A program made the translations under genes and the position numbers. Shown in pieces: positions 44,679-56,014 of a stretch of 64,000 nt of DNA. How positions within the stretch are numbered: the stretch's first letter is position 1; every line of letters begins with the position of its first letter. The DNA comes from Neofusicoccum parvum (lineage: Eukaryota > Ascomycota > Dothideomycetes > Botryosphaeriales > Botryosphaeriaceae), in NCBI GenBank assembly GCA_020912385.1, contig CP087210.1, forward strand, positions 2,170,001 to 2,234,000, in the 5' to 3' direction. A model generated the notes under the pieces. That model was not told where the DNA came from and made no database searches. It was given only the letters and a program-made list of their open reading frames with translations.

Positions 44679-45437
44679 ACTTGAACTCTGGACGGAATGG
44701 AAAAACGGACGGGGCAATTGCACACTCTTTTTTGTCTCTTCCTTCCTTTCTTCCAAAGTTGTTTAGCTGTTTATTGGAGTCGGTCAGGCTGGATGGATGG
44801 AAGGGAGTGGCTTTTCTACCACTGCTACTACTGAGTCAGCGAACTTGCAACTACCAAAGAGCTATCACCAGAACAATTCATTCAATGAGAGGTGGCTACC
44901 TCTTTCTCTCGCCAATCAACCTTCCACAGCTCAACTTGTGAGATTTGCGCCTGCTTGGATTTCCTCGAACAATAAAGGCTTTGCAGCTTCACCAGTATTC
45001 TTCTACACCAGGTTGAAGCTAAAGCTGAAGGGAGATTAGCATAGATGCGTGACTACGTAATGCACTACCGTGCTGCCAGGTGCACCAGGGGAAGTATAAC
45101 AACAGAATTTGAACAGACGCGATCTTTCTTCAAGTCTTTAGGTCTATAGGAGTAGCGTAACCCATGCATGCCAAGCCGGCTATCCTCTATACTACACACC
45201 CGCCGAACAAAGTACGGTGACAATACAGCCCAGTTTTCGCTCGCCATCTCAACTACCGGTAATCATACACATACATCCCCACCGTGAAAACGCCTCGAAA
45301 ATGCCGCGAACCCAGAACAAGCCCACCCCGCCCATCTTTTCTCCCCGGCTCCAAGTGAAAAAAAAAAAAAATAAGAACTCCGATCCGTGATCTCTTTACA
45401 CATGTACTTGTTGCACAACTAGTCTTGCTTCCTTCCT
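44679..45437. other. Convergent intergenic region Rho-GDI / RPO41
   Basis: About 760 bp between two stop codons, moderately AT-rich, with an A13 run near 45358-45371. No gene. Confidence 0.5.
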
Positions 45438-48400
45438 TTACGAGAAGAAATACGTACTTTCCTTCAGGCGCGTAACGTCGAAATCGCCCTTCTTCGGCAC
45501 GGGCGGGAAGTCCAGCGGCAGCCAGAACCTGACCTTGAGCTCGCGGGTACCCTTATTCTTGTTTGGGCGTTGCAACGCTTCCGGGTCCATCGCCCCCTCG
45601 TCGGCGAGGGGGGCGGCGGCGGCGGCATGGGACGACCCATCGTCCATGATGCCCTTGAGCAGCTCCTCGTCGTCTTCGTTGGCGTCCACGGCCTCCGCTT
45701 CGACCGCGTCCTCGCTGATGGCGGTGGATTTGGCCTTACCCTTCGCGGCCTGCTCGACGGAGATGTCGCCCAGACGTGCGATAGGCGCCTCGTCGCCCGT
45801 CTGTAGGTCGAGGGGCTCGCCACCCAATTCAACCTCCTCCTGCTTCGCGGTCTCGTATAGCACGCTGGGGGTGATCATGGCGGCGCCCTTAGCACGCTCC
45901 TCCGGATCTTCGGACTGGAGGAGGCGGTGACGGGTGCGCTCGATGACCAGCTCATCCAAGAGGGTCTGGTTGATTTTCTTGTTCGAGTTGGGCAGGGAAT
46001 TCTCCGCGCGGTGGTTCTGGATGAGCTTGGCGAGTGGGGATTTGGGGGACACAGATGCGAGGTACATGCAGTCCTTGTAGCGGATGCAAAACTCTTCGTG
46101 CAGACGGCCGATGATGTCCTCTGAATGCATGCGCACGAAGGCGTCGCGCAGGATGCGGTTCATCAGCGGGATGTCGGCAGCATGCGTCCAGAACGAGTCG
46201 TGCACCGACGCGAAGGAGAGGCCGAGCTCGTCACACTTGAGAGCTGAGAGAAGCATGTGCGTGGCGTCGAGCGAGTGGATAAAGTTGGGCGGGAAAGCTT
46301 GCAACTGTTTGCGCTTGTCGGTGGCATCCGTGGCCTTAGGCTGCACGATGCTGAGGTACTGAAGGACGGTAGTGATTTCGCGAGATAAGGATTTCCGGTA
46401 TGGCTGCACGACAGGCATCCTTAACGGCGTGGTCCAGATGACAGTGGTGCGGAATTGCGAGTGGATGTCCTTTCCCGACACTGCCTTCTTCTTACCCCGG
46501 TTCTTGCGGTAGCGAGGATCCCGAGGCATCTCGCTGGCGGTGCCGGTCGTGCTTTGCTTTTCGATCATGTCAATTTGTTCCGGCGTAAGAGAGGTGGTGA
46601 TCCTATTTGCGCACACCCCGAGCCAGTCTTGAATCTCCTGTGCACCGTTGAACATTTGGCCTAAGGCCTTGAAGATCAGCTTCGCAACGTATGCACCCAT
46701 CCCAAGAAGCCCTGCCTTCTGCTCTTCCTCGGAAAGGACGGCTTCAAGTTGCTTGATGACTTGGGCACGAGCGCCAATGAAGGTAACACCGTAAACGTTC
46801 GTCATGACAGTCTGCTTCACCACCTTGCGCGTGATCCTGCCGTCAAGTATTTTTGCAAACGCTCCTCCAGCCTTCGCGTCGCTAGCAACTTCCTTCTTGA
46901 CAATGTCGGCCACGGCCGAGTAGATGTCGGAAGGACGGTCTCCGGGTTCTAGATTGACCTGGGCGGCACCAGCCTTGTCACCACCAAGCGCAGCGTAATG
47001 CTGTAGACCGTTACAAGTGCCATCCTGGTGCACAGGTAGATGAGAAATATAGCTAGAAGGATCGGGTGAGTCGAAGGCGTTCTTCAACTCAAAACAGGTG
47101 GCCAGACATTGCCATGGATCCTCAGCTTTCAGCCACCACTTCCGACCAGTCAACGGGTTCTGGCAAGAGTCATAAATGTCGTTGATGTGCTCCATGGCAA
47201 ACGCTTCACGATCCGTCAAGCTAGCCTTGTCGTATCCGAAGACGTTGGCAAGATGAATCTTGAGCCACGTAAGGCCGACAGAACCTAGCGGTTTGCCTTT
47301 TGCGAATGTGAGTAGACCACGCGATAAATCAGCACCCAGATGGTTGAGAAGCGGCGGAATCGGATATGCTCGGCCACGGAAATCCATGTTGTGCGGAAAA
47401 TAGAATGCTTCGTCTCTGAAGGCACGGGCGACTTCAAGCTGGAAGTTTTGGAAGCAACGCTGCGAGTGATAACCACCCTTTGCATTGTCGATCCTCTTCT
47501 TCTCCTTGAGCCACAAGGCGTACTCTTTCTTCGGAGCCTCAGGGCTTGGCTCTGGAGGGTACTCCATCTTCGGATTTTCAGGCGCAAGTTTACCGATGGG
47601 TTCACCTGTGTTCCACGCCTCGATGACGACCTTGAACACATCTCTGTTGATCTTCCAAGCCGTCTTCCCAAGGACACTGAGACCAGCCAGAACTTGATCC
47701 ATATCGCCCTTCTCAATGGCCGCCATGGCATAGATCTTTTGAGAATCGTCATTGCTCTTCTCCTTGATTACGGGCTCCGGGTATCGCAGGTATCCTCCTT
47801 CTTTGTAGCCTGTCCAAGGTAAAGGCTCCACAACCATGGGGTATTTTGTGCCGAAAGAGCCACGAAGGGGCTCCCTCCTGAGTTTATCCAGCACGATCTG
47901 ATGTAGTCGGATCATACCGGACTTTCGCCCGGCCGAGTAGACGGTAGCATGGTAGAATGCCGGCTCATTGGCGGTAAGCTGCTTCCGCGTCTCTCTCTCT
48001 TCGCGCGTGACTGGAATCTTTGCTGCCTCCAGGATCTTTGACAAGCACAGTGCTCCTACCTTGGCCTTAATCATAGGCGCCCATTCCAAGTGTTTCAGTC
48101 CTTCGTATTTTTTGTCAATATCCTCGCCATCCCCGCCATCCTGCGGCGGTTTCTCTCGACTCGGGTCTATCGTCTTGGAGTATTTGATCAAGGTCCTTAA
48201 GCGGCGTTCAGAAATACTGCGGTAGAGCGAATGGTTTGCTTGTATGGTCTGTGTCACCATCAAGCTGTGTTCCATGGCAAGCTGTTTCCCAATAGCCATC
48301 GCGATTTGCGAGACCTTCATTCCGCCGGCCATATCCGGTGCACCGAAGGTAGATACTGTGACAATAAGAGACGTTGCCGCCAACTTCTCCGGAGTGAAAG

Positions 48401-49751
48401 CTTCTAGAAAAGGTCCGGTGATCAAGCGCTCATCAGCCTCGGCGGCCTCGTCCTCGTAAGCCTTGTTGATGTTTTTGAATTCCTCTTTGAACAGAGGTAC
48501 CATTGCGGTGTACCATTGCCACATCAAAGCTTCCATGGGCTTTGTATGTAGCGCCGAGGTGATGCCCATCTTCTGCATGTTCTGATGCTCTTCGCGCCAC
48601 CGTTCAATCGCCGCATCAACGGTGTCTTCTTCTAGACGATCCTGTCTCATGCGCGCATAAAGCATATCTTTCTCTTCCTGCGTATATCCCTCCAGATCGT
48701 GAGGGTAGGGTATAACCTGATGAACCTCTTCCTTAGGCGAGAAAATCGATAAAGCTTCCTTGATCGTCTTCAAGCCAACACCCTTCAGCTCCACAGGTTT
48801 GAGTTCCGGCAAATCATCTGCAGGTGCAGGTTTTCCTACAATGTCGCCCAAATGGCCGCGCTGATCCGGATCTGAATTCGACGATTCCGCTGGCTGGAAG
48901 GCTCCGATCAAGTCTGGCCTGATCTCTGCAAGCACAGCGTATTCACCATCCGACCACGCCTCGTTGGCGAGCACGCTGTCCAGGACTCCGGACTGCTCTG
49001 CAAGCCACAAATATCGGCGAATGAGCCTCTCCCTCTTGCTGCCTTCCAAAGTAGCGATAGCGGTGCGCAACATGCAAGTGTACGTGACCGAATTTGGGAG
49101 GATGTCATTGTCCCGCATCTCCACCTCGAACCATGTGCTCATTGTGTTGATGGTGTAGCCCGGTTGTTTCGCCACCACGCGGTCCATGATATGCAGCAAG
49201 TATAGGTTGTTGGCTTCGACCAGCTCTGGGGAGCTAGAAACGTATAGATCTCGTAGCCGCCGCACCAGTGCCGCCGCTCTGTCAAGGCGCCCGACGCGCA
49301 GACAGGCGTTTAGGTTCGAGTATAGTTCGGACGGATCGCCACCGATTCCATTGTAGTACTGGAGGCGCGGTGGAGGCGCGGTCGTGGTGCTGGGGAGGAT
49401 AACGGGTGGCGAGGTTTTCCATTCGAGCAGCGGAGGCGGCTTGGAAGAGCCCGGAGAGCCCCGCGCGCGCGACAGGCGGTCCCGCGATAGCGTGTCGAGG
49501 GAGGGAGAGGCTTTGATTTGACTAATGGCTTCGGTAGCGGTTGCGAGCGACCGTGACCGTGGGCTCGCCACAGACCGTGGCTTTCTTTGTGCGCTGCGAC
49601 TCTCCGAGACCTGCGTGCTAGGAGATAGGGAGGCATTGCCCCTCCACATGGCAGGGCAGAGCCATGGGAGGTATAGCTGGTTCGCGGCGCGCGAAAGGCG
49701 GCGATACGCATCGCGCTGTGAGCGGCGTCGCGTAGCTTGTGCGAGCATCAT
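45438..49751 (-). CDS. RPO41: Mitochondrial DNA-directed RNA polymerase
   Basis: Single-subunit T7-like polymerase that transcribes the mitochondrial genome. One exon; from the ATG at 49751 it is 1,437 residues, normal for fungi. The open frame continues upstream to 50165, but the piece before 49751 is not protein-like, and from 49751 the start MMLAQATRRRSQRDAYRRL is a mitochondrial presequence. Catalytic motif A is HQDGTCNGLQHYAALGG (about residue 905), motif B is RKVVKQTVMTNVYGVTF, and motif C is FASVHDSFWTHA (about residue 1180), so the polymerase is intact. The N-terminal third carries helical, PPR-type segments (NLYLLHIMDRV, TYTCMLRTAI). The C-terminus ends with the hydrophobic FAF-like YFFS foot. 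It is in tandem with MDV1, 517 bp downstream of it. Confidence 0.97.
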   Translation of the reverse strand: MMLAQATRRRSQRDAYRRLSRAANQLYLPWLCPAMWRGNASLSPSTQVSESRSAQRKPRSVASPRSRSLATATEAISQIKASPSLDTLSRDRLSRARGSPGSSKPPPLLEWKTSPPVILPSTTTAPPPRLQYYNGIGGDPSELYSNLNACLRVGRLDRAAALVRRLRDLYVSSSPELVEANNLYLLHIMDRVVAKQPGYTINTMSTWFEVEMRDNDILPNSVTYTCMLRTAIATLEGSKRERLIRRYLWLAEQSGVLDSVLANEAWSDGEYAVLAEIRPDLIGAFQPAESSNSDPDQRGHLGDIVGKPAPADDLPELKPVELKGVGLKTIKEALSIFSPKEEVHQVIPYPHDLEGYTQEEKDMLYARMRQDRLEEDTVDAAIERWREEHQNMQKMGITSALHTKPMEALMWQWYTAMVPLFKEEFKNINKAYEDEAAEADERLITGPFLEAFTPEKLAATSLIVTVSTFGAPDMAGGMKVSQIAMAIGKQLAMEHSLMVTQTIQANHSLYRSISERRLRTLIKYSKTIDPSREKPPQDGGDGEDIDKKYEGLKHLEWAPMIKAKVGALCLSKILEAAKIPVTREERETRKQLTANEPAFYHATVYSAGRKSGMIRLHQIVLDKLRREPLRGSFGTKYPMVVEPLPWTGYKEGGYLRYPEPVIKEKSNDDSQKIYAMAAIEKGDMDQVLAGLSVLGKTAWKINRDVFKVVIEAWNTGEPIGKLAPENPKMEYPPEPSPEAPKKEYALWLKEKKRIDNAKGGYHSQRCFQNFQLEVARAFRDEAFYFPHNMDFRGRAYPIPPLLNHLGADLSRGLLTFAKGKPLGSVGLTWLKIHLANVFGYDKASLTDREAFAMEHINDIYDSCQNPLTGRKWWLKAEDPWQCLATCFELKNAFDSPDPSSYISHLPVHQDGTCNGLQHYAALGGDKAGAAQVNLEPGDRPSDIYSAVADIVKKEVASDAKAGGAFAKILDGRITRKVVKQTVMTNVYGVTFIGARAQVIKQLEAVLSEEEQKAGLLGMGAYVAKLIFKALGQMFNGAQEIQDWLGVCANRITTSLTPEQIDMIEKQSTTGTASEMPRDPRYRKNRGKKKAVSGKDIHSQFRTTVIWTTPLRMPVVQPYRKSLSREITTVLQYLSIVQPKATDATDKRKQLQAFPPNFIHSLDATHMLLSALKCDELGLSFASVHDSFWTHAADIPLMNRILRDAFVRMHSEDIIGRLHEEFCIRYKDCMYLASVSPKSPLAKLIQNHRAENSLPNSNKKINQTLLDELVIERTRHRLLQSEDPEERAKGAAMITPSVLYETAKQEEVELGGEPLDLQTGDEAPIARLGDISVEQAAKGKAKSTAISEDAVEAEAVDANEDDEELLKGIMDDGSSHAAAAAPLADEGAMDPEALQRPNKNKGTRELKVRFWLPLDFPPVPKKGDFDVTRLKESTYFFS

Positions 49752-50267
49752 TGTTGGCGGAAGAGGTGAAAACGCGCAGGGGAGAATAGCAAGAGCACAA
49801 GAGCAAAAAAACAAAAAAAAAACAAAAAAGAGAGAAATGGTATGACTCCAGAAGAGACAGAGGTCACAGGGGAGTGAGGGGGAGTGGTGGAGGTTCCGTG
49901 GACAGGAAAGATGTAGGAACGCTGAGGGTAAAAAAGATGCAGACGAGCTTGCGCATAAGCTTTGGCCCATGCGCGGCGTTCGGCCCGTCTGCACGTGATG
50001 CTTTGGCACGACCATCTGTTCGCCGCACCGCCATTGGCTGCGAGGTTCCACATAGTGTGCCTGCACCACCTTGTGGGACAGCCTCAGACTTATCTGGCAT
50101 TCAATCCAGGTACACCAGATGCAGGCAGTTACGATATGCGAGAGGAGAACATTCAAGCATCTCAAATTCCTACAAGCAAAAAGATTGCTCCGCTAATGTA
50201 CCTACGGCATCGACTCCGTGTGAAATGCTCATTGTACATGTATTCGTATAATCCCATGCCAGCTGTA
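49752..50267. other. RPO41 promoter / MDV1 3' region
   Basis: 516 bp containing the RPO41 leader (A-rich stretch at 49805-49845 on the plus strand) and the MDV1 terminator. The minus strand has CCAAT (plus ATTGG at 50033-50037). Confidence 0.5.
50033..50037 (-). promoter_or_regulatory. CCAAT box upstream of RPO41
   Basis: CCAAT on the minus strand (GCAGCCAATGGCGG), about 285 bp before the RPO41 start. Compatible with Hap-complex control of a mitochondrial biogenesis gene; use not shown. Confidence 0.3.
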
Positions 50268-52390
50268 TCAACATGACCAAACGCCCACAACGCCGTCTCT
50301 GCGGCCCTCGATCAGATACCCGTCCCTGATCCTGACCTTTTCAATCGGTGCCAGTGGTGCCGCGGGTTCTTCCTCAACCGCACCAGGGCCGCAGTTCCAG
50401 TGTCTTCCGTCCGTCTTGTCGTATACTTTGACCACATCCTCGCCCGCTGCTGCTACAATTCTCCGCGTGTCAAACATCATGCTTGTGACGGGGTTGTCAT
50501 ATGCAAATGCATCAAAGATCGATCCAGTGCGCAGATCCCAGATCTGCTTTTGTTAGTCTACAGTCCCTCTAGTTAAGCAAAGTCGACTTACCCGGATGCT
50601 TCTATCGAGACTTGCCGTCACCATGTGCACATCGTCAAATTGCAGGGCCGTCACGGGCCCTGTGTGGCCCACCAGACTCCTGTGCACCTGTCCACTCCTA
50701 AGATCCCAAAGGCGCACCATGCCGTCCGCAGTTCCACATGCTAGAGCAGCGTCAAAGCACTGCAGAGCACCCACGAAATCCGCAGATGCGTCTGGTGTGC
50801 GCCCTGTAGATCGCCAGCCATCACTTGGTGCCATGGTCGAAGACGCTTGAGCAGCTGCCCAGAGAACATCAAGCGTTTGAACACAGCGTCCCTTGACCAA
50901 ATCCCATTGACGGAGGGTCTTGTCGGCTGAACCTGACACCAGAGTATCGCCTCTGAAGTGCAGAGCTGTGACTTCAGCCACGTGTGCATCAAGAGTAAAC
51001 AAAGGGCAATCCTGCATGCTGGTCGGCGGCGGTGGCGGAGGTGCGGCTTCAGGATCCTCGAATCCTAGTGCGTCTTCCTCGTCTTCCTCGCCCTTGTTGA
51101 TGCGGTTGTCCCTCGGTGCGTATTCGGCACGGCTCAGATCCCACAGGCGAATGGTTGCGTCCATAGAGCCGGTTGCTACAATGCTATCCTCGACTTGCAA
51201 GCAACGAACCGAGGACAGATGGCCCTCGAGCATTCCCATGCACCGGCCTGCGTGCAAGTCCCAGACCCGCACGGTGTCATCCAATGCCGCAGTGACCATG
51301 GTTCCAAAGGGCGCATCGAAATCCAACGCAGTCACAATGTCCGTATGTCCCGAAAGCTCCTTAATCTTGGAGCCAGGCTCCAGGTGCTCATGCAAGACCG
51401 GCATGGATTTGGATATCCGACGGTGGGCTTTCCGTTTCCTCCCCGTCTTGGGAGACCGAGACGGCAATTTCTCATAGATGGATTCCGACATGAAACCAGG
51501 TGATCCCTCAGTGCTGGCCTCCGAGTCGGGCGCCACTGGCGTCACCGGCGACTTTTGCGACAGGGCGGCTTCGTCTTCAAGCTCCTCCTGCATGTCCTCC
51601 AATTTATTTTCCACATCGTTCAGTTCGTGCTCAACCTCGGCCTCCTCATTCTCCAGCGACGCAAGCCTATCAAGGACAATCTTGCGCATGACGTTGAGGT
51701 TGTAGATCTTGTTGTCAATCTCCCGGATCTCGGTGCTGCACATGTTTTTCCGCACGCCCATCATCTCCAGGCGATGAGCTAAGCTTGACTTCTCATTCCT
51801 CAGTTTTTGCAGCGACGGCGGTACATCCTCGTCGTTGTCGTCCTGCCCTCCAAGCAAGCGCTGCCCTCTTGAGTTATGACGCGGTCCGTGCCTCTTTTTT
51901 TGCTCGACTTCCTCCTCGGGCAGAGTGGCCTGGAAACCTTGGAAAAGCGAGTATGTCGGGTTCGCATCTGGTATATCGGCAAGCAGCTCGTCGGGTAGGT
52001 AGGTCAGGGCGCGTTGTTGAATCTCCGACGGAGACAGTTTCGAGCGCACGAGTTCTCTCGGGGTGGCTTGCGCGAGGTTGAAGACTGATCGTTGTATGCC
52101 GGGCCGTCGAAGCTCGCGATGGAGCTCGCCGAGGGCATTGTGATAGTGCTGGCTAACACCTGCTTCTCCCAGAGGGCCGATGAGGTGGTTTGCGGTTGCA
52201 GTGACTTTCCGCCCGAAAGCTTCTAATTGTCTGGTCTGTTGCGAGGTTAGAGACAGGCAAAGCGCGCAATTGGCCTCAGCAGCACGGTGCATACAGTGGA
52301 GCCAATATCCTCCTCGTCGAAGCTGTCGGAGAGCGACCTCAAATGCGCTCTGCCTCGAGGTTCGCCCTCTCCGCCGGCGTTGTTGGCCAT
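50268..52390 (-). CDS. MDV1: Mitochondrial division protein Mdv1/Caf4-like WD40 adaptor
   Basis: Adaptor on the mitochondrial outer membrane that links Fis1 to the dynamin Dnm1 during fission. Three exons on the minus strand: 52390-52295, 52235-50592 and 50543-50268, all phase 0, giving 671 residues. The short first exon (start [13 protein letters not shown]) joins to [18 protein letters not shown], the conserved Mdv1 N-terminus; without this intron the frame would begin with a non-conserved sequence. [11 protein letters not shown] and [15 protein letters not shown] follow, then a coiled coil (about residues 177-265) rich in Glu and Leu, and a C-terminal WD40 propeller from about residue 325 ([46 protein letters not shown]). 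A Pro-rich loop splits two repeats. Mdv1 and Caf4 are not separate in filamentous fungi as far as I know. Confidence 0.92.
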
Positions 52391-52732
52391 GGATGGCGGT
52401 GGAGTCTGCGCTTGCAGGAACGCGGTGGCGACGTGTCTCGAGCTCAGCAGGCGGCGGACATGACTCTGCTAGCGGGTGCGGCAAAGGTGTGGAGGGCCAC
52501 GTGCGCGCTTGACGGCTTGGGGGCGTGTGGTCGTGGTGTTTTGCTTGGGGGAAGCTGGCAGGCCGTGAAGCTGCATCATCCCGGCCTCGGTCCCGCCCTC
52601 GTGCGCGCGCGACTCGCTCGGCGCGCCAGTGGAGGAGGGCACGCTCAGCAACACAGCTGCCGCCTCCACGTCAGACATGGTCCACGGCCACTTGACATTC
52701 CCCCCCGTGACAGGCCGCTGTCTCTACCAAAC
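52391..52732. other. Bidirectional promoter region MDV1 / chorismate mutase
   Basis: 342 bp between divergent starts, GC-rich with a C-rich run at 52699-52706. No gene. Confidence 0.5.
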
Positions 52733-53686
52733 ATGGACACTGCCGTGGGCCTGACCAGCGCCGACCAGGTCTTGGACCTGGCCAACATCCGCTCAACTCT
52801 CATGTGTGTAAAATCCCCCGCCATCTGAGCGCCCGCCGCCCGCCGCCCGCCGCCCGCGCAGCCGCAGCACCCTCCACACCTGCGTCGCTAACCCGCGTCT
52901 GCAGCCGCCTGGAGGATACAATCACCATCTACCTTATTGAGCGCGTGCAGTACCCGCTGAACCGCTCCATCTACACCCCCGGCGAAATACAAGTCCCAAA
53001 CAGCCCTCTGAGCTTCCTGGACTGGCTTCTGTTTGAGCAGGAAGCTATCCACTCGCGCGTCCGCCGCTACCAAGCTCCGGACGAGTATCCATTCTTCCCA
53101 GATGCGCTGCGCACGCCTATTCTGAAGCCCTTGGACTACCCGCCCATCCTTCACCCCAACGACGTCAACGTCAATGACAAGCTGAAGGATGTGTATATTA
53201 AGAGCATTCTCCCTGTCGCATGCGCGAAGGGTGATGGCAAGGACGATGAGGAGTCCACTTCCCACTATGGCTCTACGGCTGTGACTGACATTGCTTGCTT
53301 GCAAGCGCTGTCTCGCCGCATCCACTACGGCAAATTCGTCGCCGAGTCGAAGTTCAGGAAGGAGACGGACCGCTTTGTCAAGCTCATCAAGGCCGAAGAT
53401 CGAAAGGGAATCGACGAGGCTATCACCGATGCGGCGGTGGAGAAGAAGGTTCTGGAGAGACTGCGCAAGAAGGCTACGAATTACGGAAACGACCCGGAGA
53501 ACCCTACCGCCACGCCGCCCAAGATCAATGTGGATGCCGTAGTAGACATGTACAAGGTCGGTGATTCTTCACACAAGCATAGTGCGCAGTTGCTGATCTA
53601 CTCTACAGAACTACGTCATCCCTCTCACGAAGGATGTTGAAGTCGAATACCTAATGCAGCGTCTGAAAGGCACTGAATGGGAGTGA
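52733..53686 (+). CDS. ARO7: Chorismate mutase, AroQ type
   Basis: Converts chorismate to prephenate, the first committed step to phenylalanine and tyrosine. Three exons: 52733-52803, 52905-53556 and 53609-53686, phases 2 and 0; the donors are GTGTGT and GTCGGT, the second being weak. The product is 266 residues. The segments RLEDTITIYLIER, PNSPLSFLDWLL, HSRVRRYQAPDEYPFFPD, IACLQALSRRIHYGKFVAE and YVIPLTKDVEVEYLMQRL match the yeast enzyme, including the catalytic Arg and Lys in the LSRRIHYGKF part and the conserved YGS segment of the allosteric region. The N-terminus (SADQVLDLANIRSTL) matches too. Yeast enzyme is inhibited by tyrosine and activated by tryptophan; similar control is expected from family knowledge. 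Confidence 0.96.
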
Positions 53687-54366
53687 AGCGCGAAGGCGCA
53701 CTAGTTGCTTGAGTAGTGTACAAGAACAGAGCCGCCGAGATTGGATGGGAGCTTGGGCATGCCCCGAGAAGTGCTTAGAGTCTCAACAATACTCGTACAC
53801 GATGCCAAGGCGGCTGTAGGAAAACTAACTATATCATCATGAGGCCCTGCTTCAATAGAAAAGTAGAATAAACAATACAGAAGAGCATTCGGGATAGCAA
53901 AACAATCTGATGGCTACACGTGCGCGTTGGACAGTCCTGGTCAGGAGTCAGACAGCGACGAAGGCGCAAAGAGCTGTTGCGATAACAGCGATGCGACATG
54001 GATTCATCTGGTTCAACAGGGTCCCACATGCCTGTTCGCACGATGTTTTGCCTCTTCTAGTAGGAGGCTGAATTCAGTCTGGACCCTGGCCCACTATTCA
54101 ATGCAGCTACTTCCCGTCTTTCTTGCAATGTGAGGAGCTGATGATCATGCGAAAGCACGTACAAAGGCGAGCGCATCTGTAACAGTGTTCGTAGCATTTG
54201 CCTGTGGAAGCTGAGGGAACAGTGAGCCTTGCACCGCCACACTGCGTCATCGCTTACCCCAGGCAGCCCTCCACCTGCAAGGCACCACTGGTTCGCTCTT
54301 CAACAACCACAACACACCCTCTACGAAAACCACACCACCTACACAACCCCGATAGCGCCCATCACC
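53687..54366. other. Intergenic region
   Basis: 680 bp between the chorismate mutase stop and the PMP3-like start. No gene-like frame. Confidence 0.5.
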
Positions 54367-55091
54367 ATGTGTGGCACCGACATATTCCTCGCCATCCTGG
54401 CCCTCCTCTTCCCACCAGTCGCCGGTACGTCCGCTCCGCCTACCATCCCCGCAAATCGCGCACAGGCAACCACACCACCGCACAACCACTCCACCAGCCC
54501 ACCCGCCACAAACCCACAGACACTCTTCCAGCGCCCCAAACCCTCCAAGAAAATCCTAGCTAACCCTCCACCCCAATAGTCTGGGTCAAGCGCGGCATCT
54601 GCAGCGCGGATTCCCTCATCAACATCGCCCTCTGCTGCCTCGGCTTGCTGCCGGGCCTGTTGCACGCCTGGTACATCATCTGGGCATACCCGGACCGCGA
54701 CGACTACGAGCACCTCGCGCCCGGCGACGCCGAAAACGGGCACGTCACGTACTACTACGTCACGACGACCGGCGCACCCGCCCGCGGCGGCAACAACAAC
54801 AGCCAGCAGTACCGCAGCGGCCACGCCGGCGGCCCCAGCTACGGCGCCGCTGGTGGACGCCCCGTTCCGGCCTCGACCAGCAGCCAGCAGTTCCCCGGAC
54901 AGCAGCAGGGCGTCGTGAACCCGTGGGCGAACGAGCCGTCCGGGCAGGCTGCGCAGCCATCGAAGGGTGGCAGCGGTGCCGCGCAGCCGGCTGGTCCGCA
55001 GGCGAGCGGGGGCGAGGGAAGCGCGAGCCAGCCGCCGCCGACGTATGCGGAGGCTGTTAGAGGAGATCACAAGATACAGTCTCACGACTAA
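54367..55091 (+). CDS. PMP3-like small membrane protein with long PPxY tail
   Basis: Two exons, 54367-54424 and 54580-55091 (phase 1, intron 155 nt), giving 189 residues. Residues 1-60 are a full PMP3/UPF0057 unit: FLAILALLFPPVAVWVKRG is the first helix and loop, and NIALCCLGLLPGLLHAWYII the second helix. PMP3 proteins of about 55 residues sit in the plasma membrane and affect salt tolerance and membrane potential in yeast. This one adds a 125-residue, Gly/Ser/Gln/Pro-rich tail that is probably cytosolic or external by topology. It ends with a PPxY motif in QPPPTYAEAV. Such motifs are bound by WW-domain ubiquitin ligases of the Rsp5 family, so controlled endocytosis is possible; this is inference. 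Confidence 0.9.
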
Positions 55092-56014
55092 GAGGGAGGG
55101 GTAGGCTGAGCTGCTTGCGGAGGTGATGGTAATGGAAGCCGGCGCATGCGGTCGGGTTGGGTCGGCTGGGTGGGATTTGGCTTGGTTGGGCGTTTTAACT
55201 GGGGTTTTCGTGTTCTCGCATTAAGGGTGCTTCGGGCTGGTGAGATTTACGGTTTTTGTCAGTGATTTAGTTCTGGCTTTGCCGTTTGATCTGCGTGGTT
55301 TGTATAATATACTCTCCAGCCGATATACATCTCCAGTATATTTAATTCTGGGGCTGAGAGGAGCCACGAGACGTGCTCTACTACCGCTATTTTACAATCA
55401 TGACTTCTCTTGAAGACCTGAAGGATGAGTGAAAAAAAAAAGGAACTAATACCAAAGGTGAGCATGATTTTAGAAAACACTTCTTCACAGTTCTATGACT
55501 AGACTCAAACATGAGGACAAAAAAGTCAGCCGCGAAGCCTATAAACCCCTTTTCAGGAATTTTCCCCCTCGAAAGGTGGTTGAGGTTTACGGGGGTTGAG
55601 CTACTCCTCTACGCTATAGGTACCTCATCACCGGGCTGCGTATACAGACTGGGGCTAATACCTTTAGGCGGAAGATAGCAAGAACATTTAGAATTGTAAG
55701 CTCCAAGTGAAATAGAAGCATGCGTATAGATTAGAGCTATGTTTTGTTTGCAAGGCTTTTTGCATTCGTATGAATGCTTCAACTCCCCACACATGCTTGC
55801 CTTGCTTCGTCTAGATTTGACGAGAATGCTATATTTCTTTGGACTTGCCAACAAGAAGCCCGACTTCCCGCTTGGCCTTGAATCCCGCGCTTCCAAAGTC
55901 CTCTCATGAATGAGAATCGTGTGTCCACCGTCGAGATCGGACAAGAACAAACGATTTCGGAGTGTGAAGAAAAATAGAGTAAAGAGCCACAAACATCTCT
56001 GCCATATTCCAGTT
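55092..56014. other. 0.9 kb intergenic region, AT-richer
   Basis: Between the PMP3-like stop and the macro-domain gene stop. It holds a 127-codon frame at 55609-55992 (-) with no motif, and the two 3' ends. Not supported as a gene. Confidence 0.5.

Noticed and set aside
49752..50165. Upstream extension of the RPO41 frame by 138 codons
   Set aside because: The added piece is unlike a presequence, overlaps the promoter with an A/T-rich tract, and the ATG at 49751 gives a normal mitochondrial leader and length.
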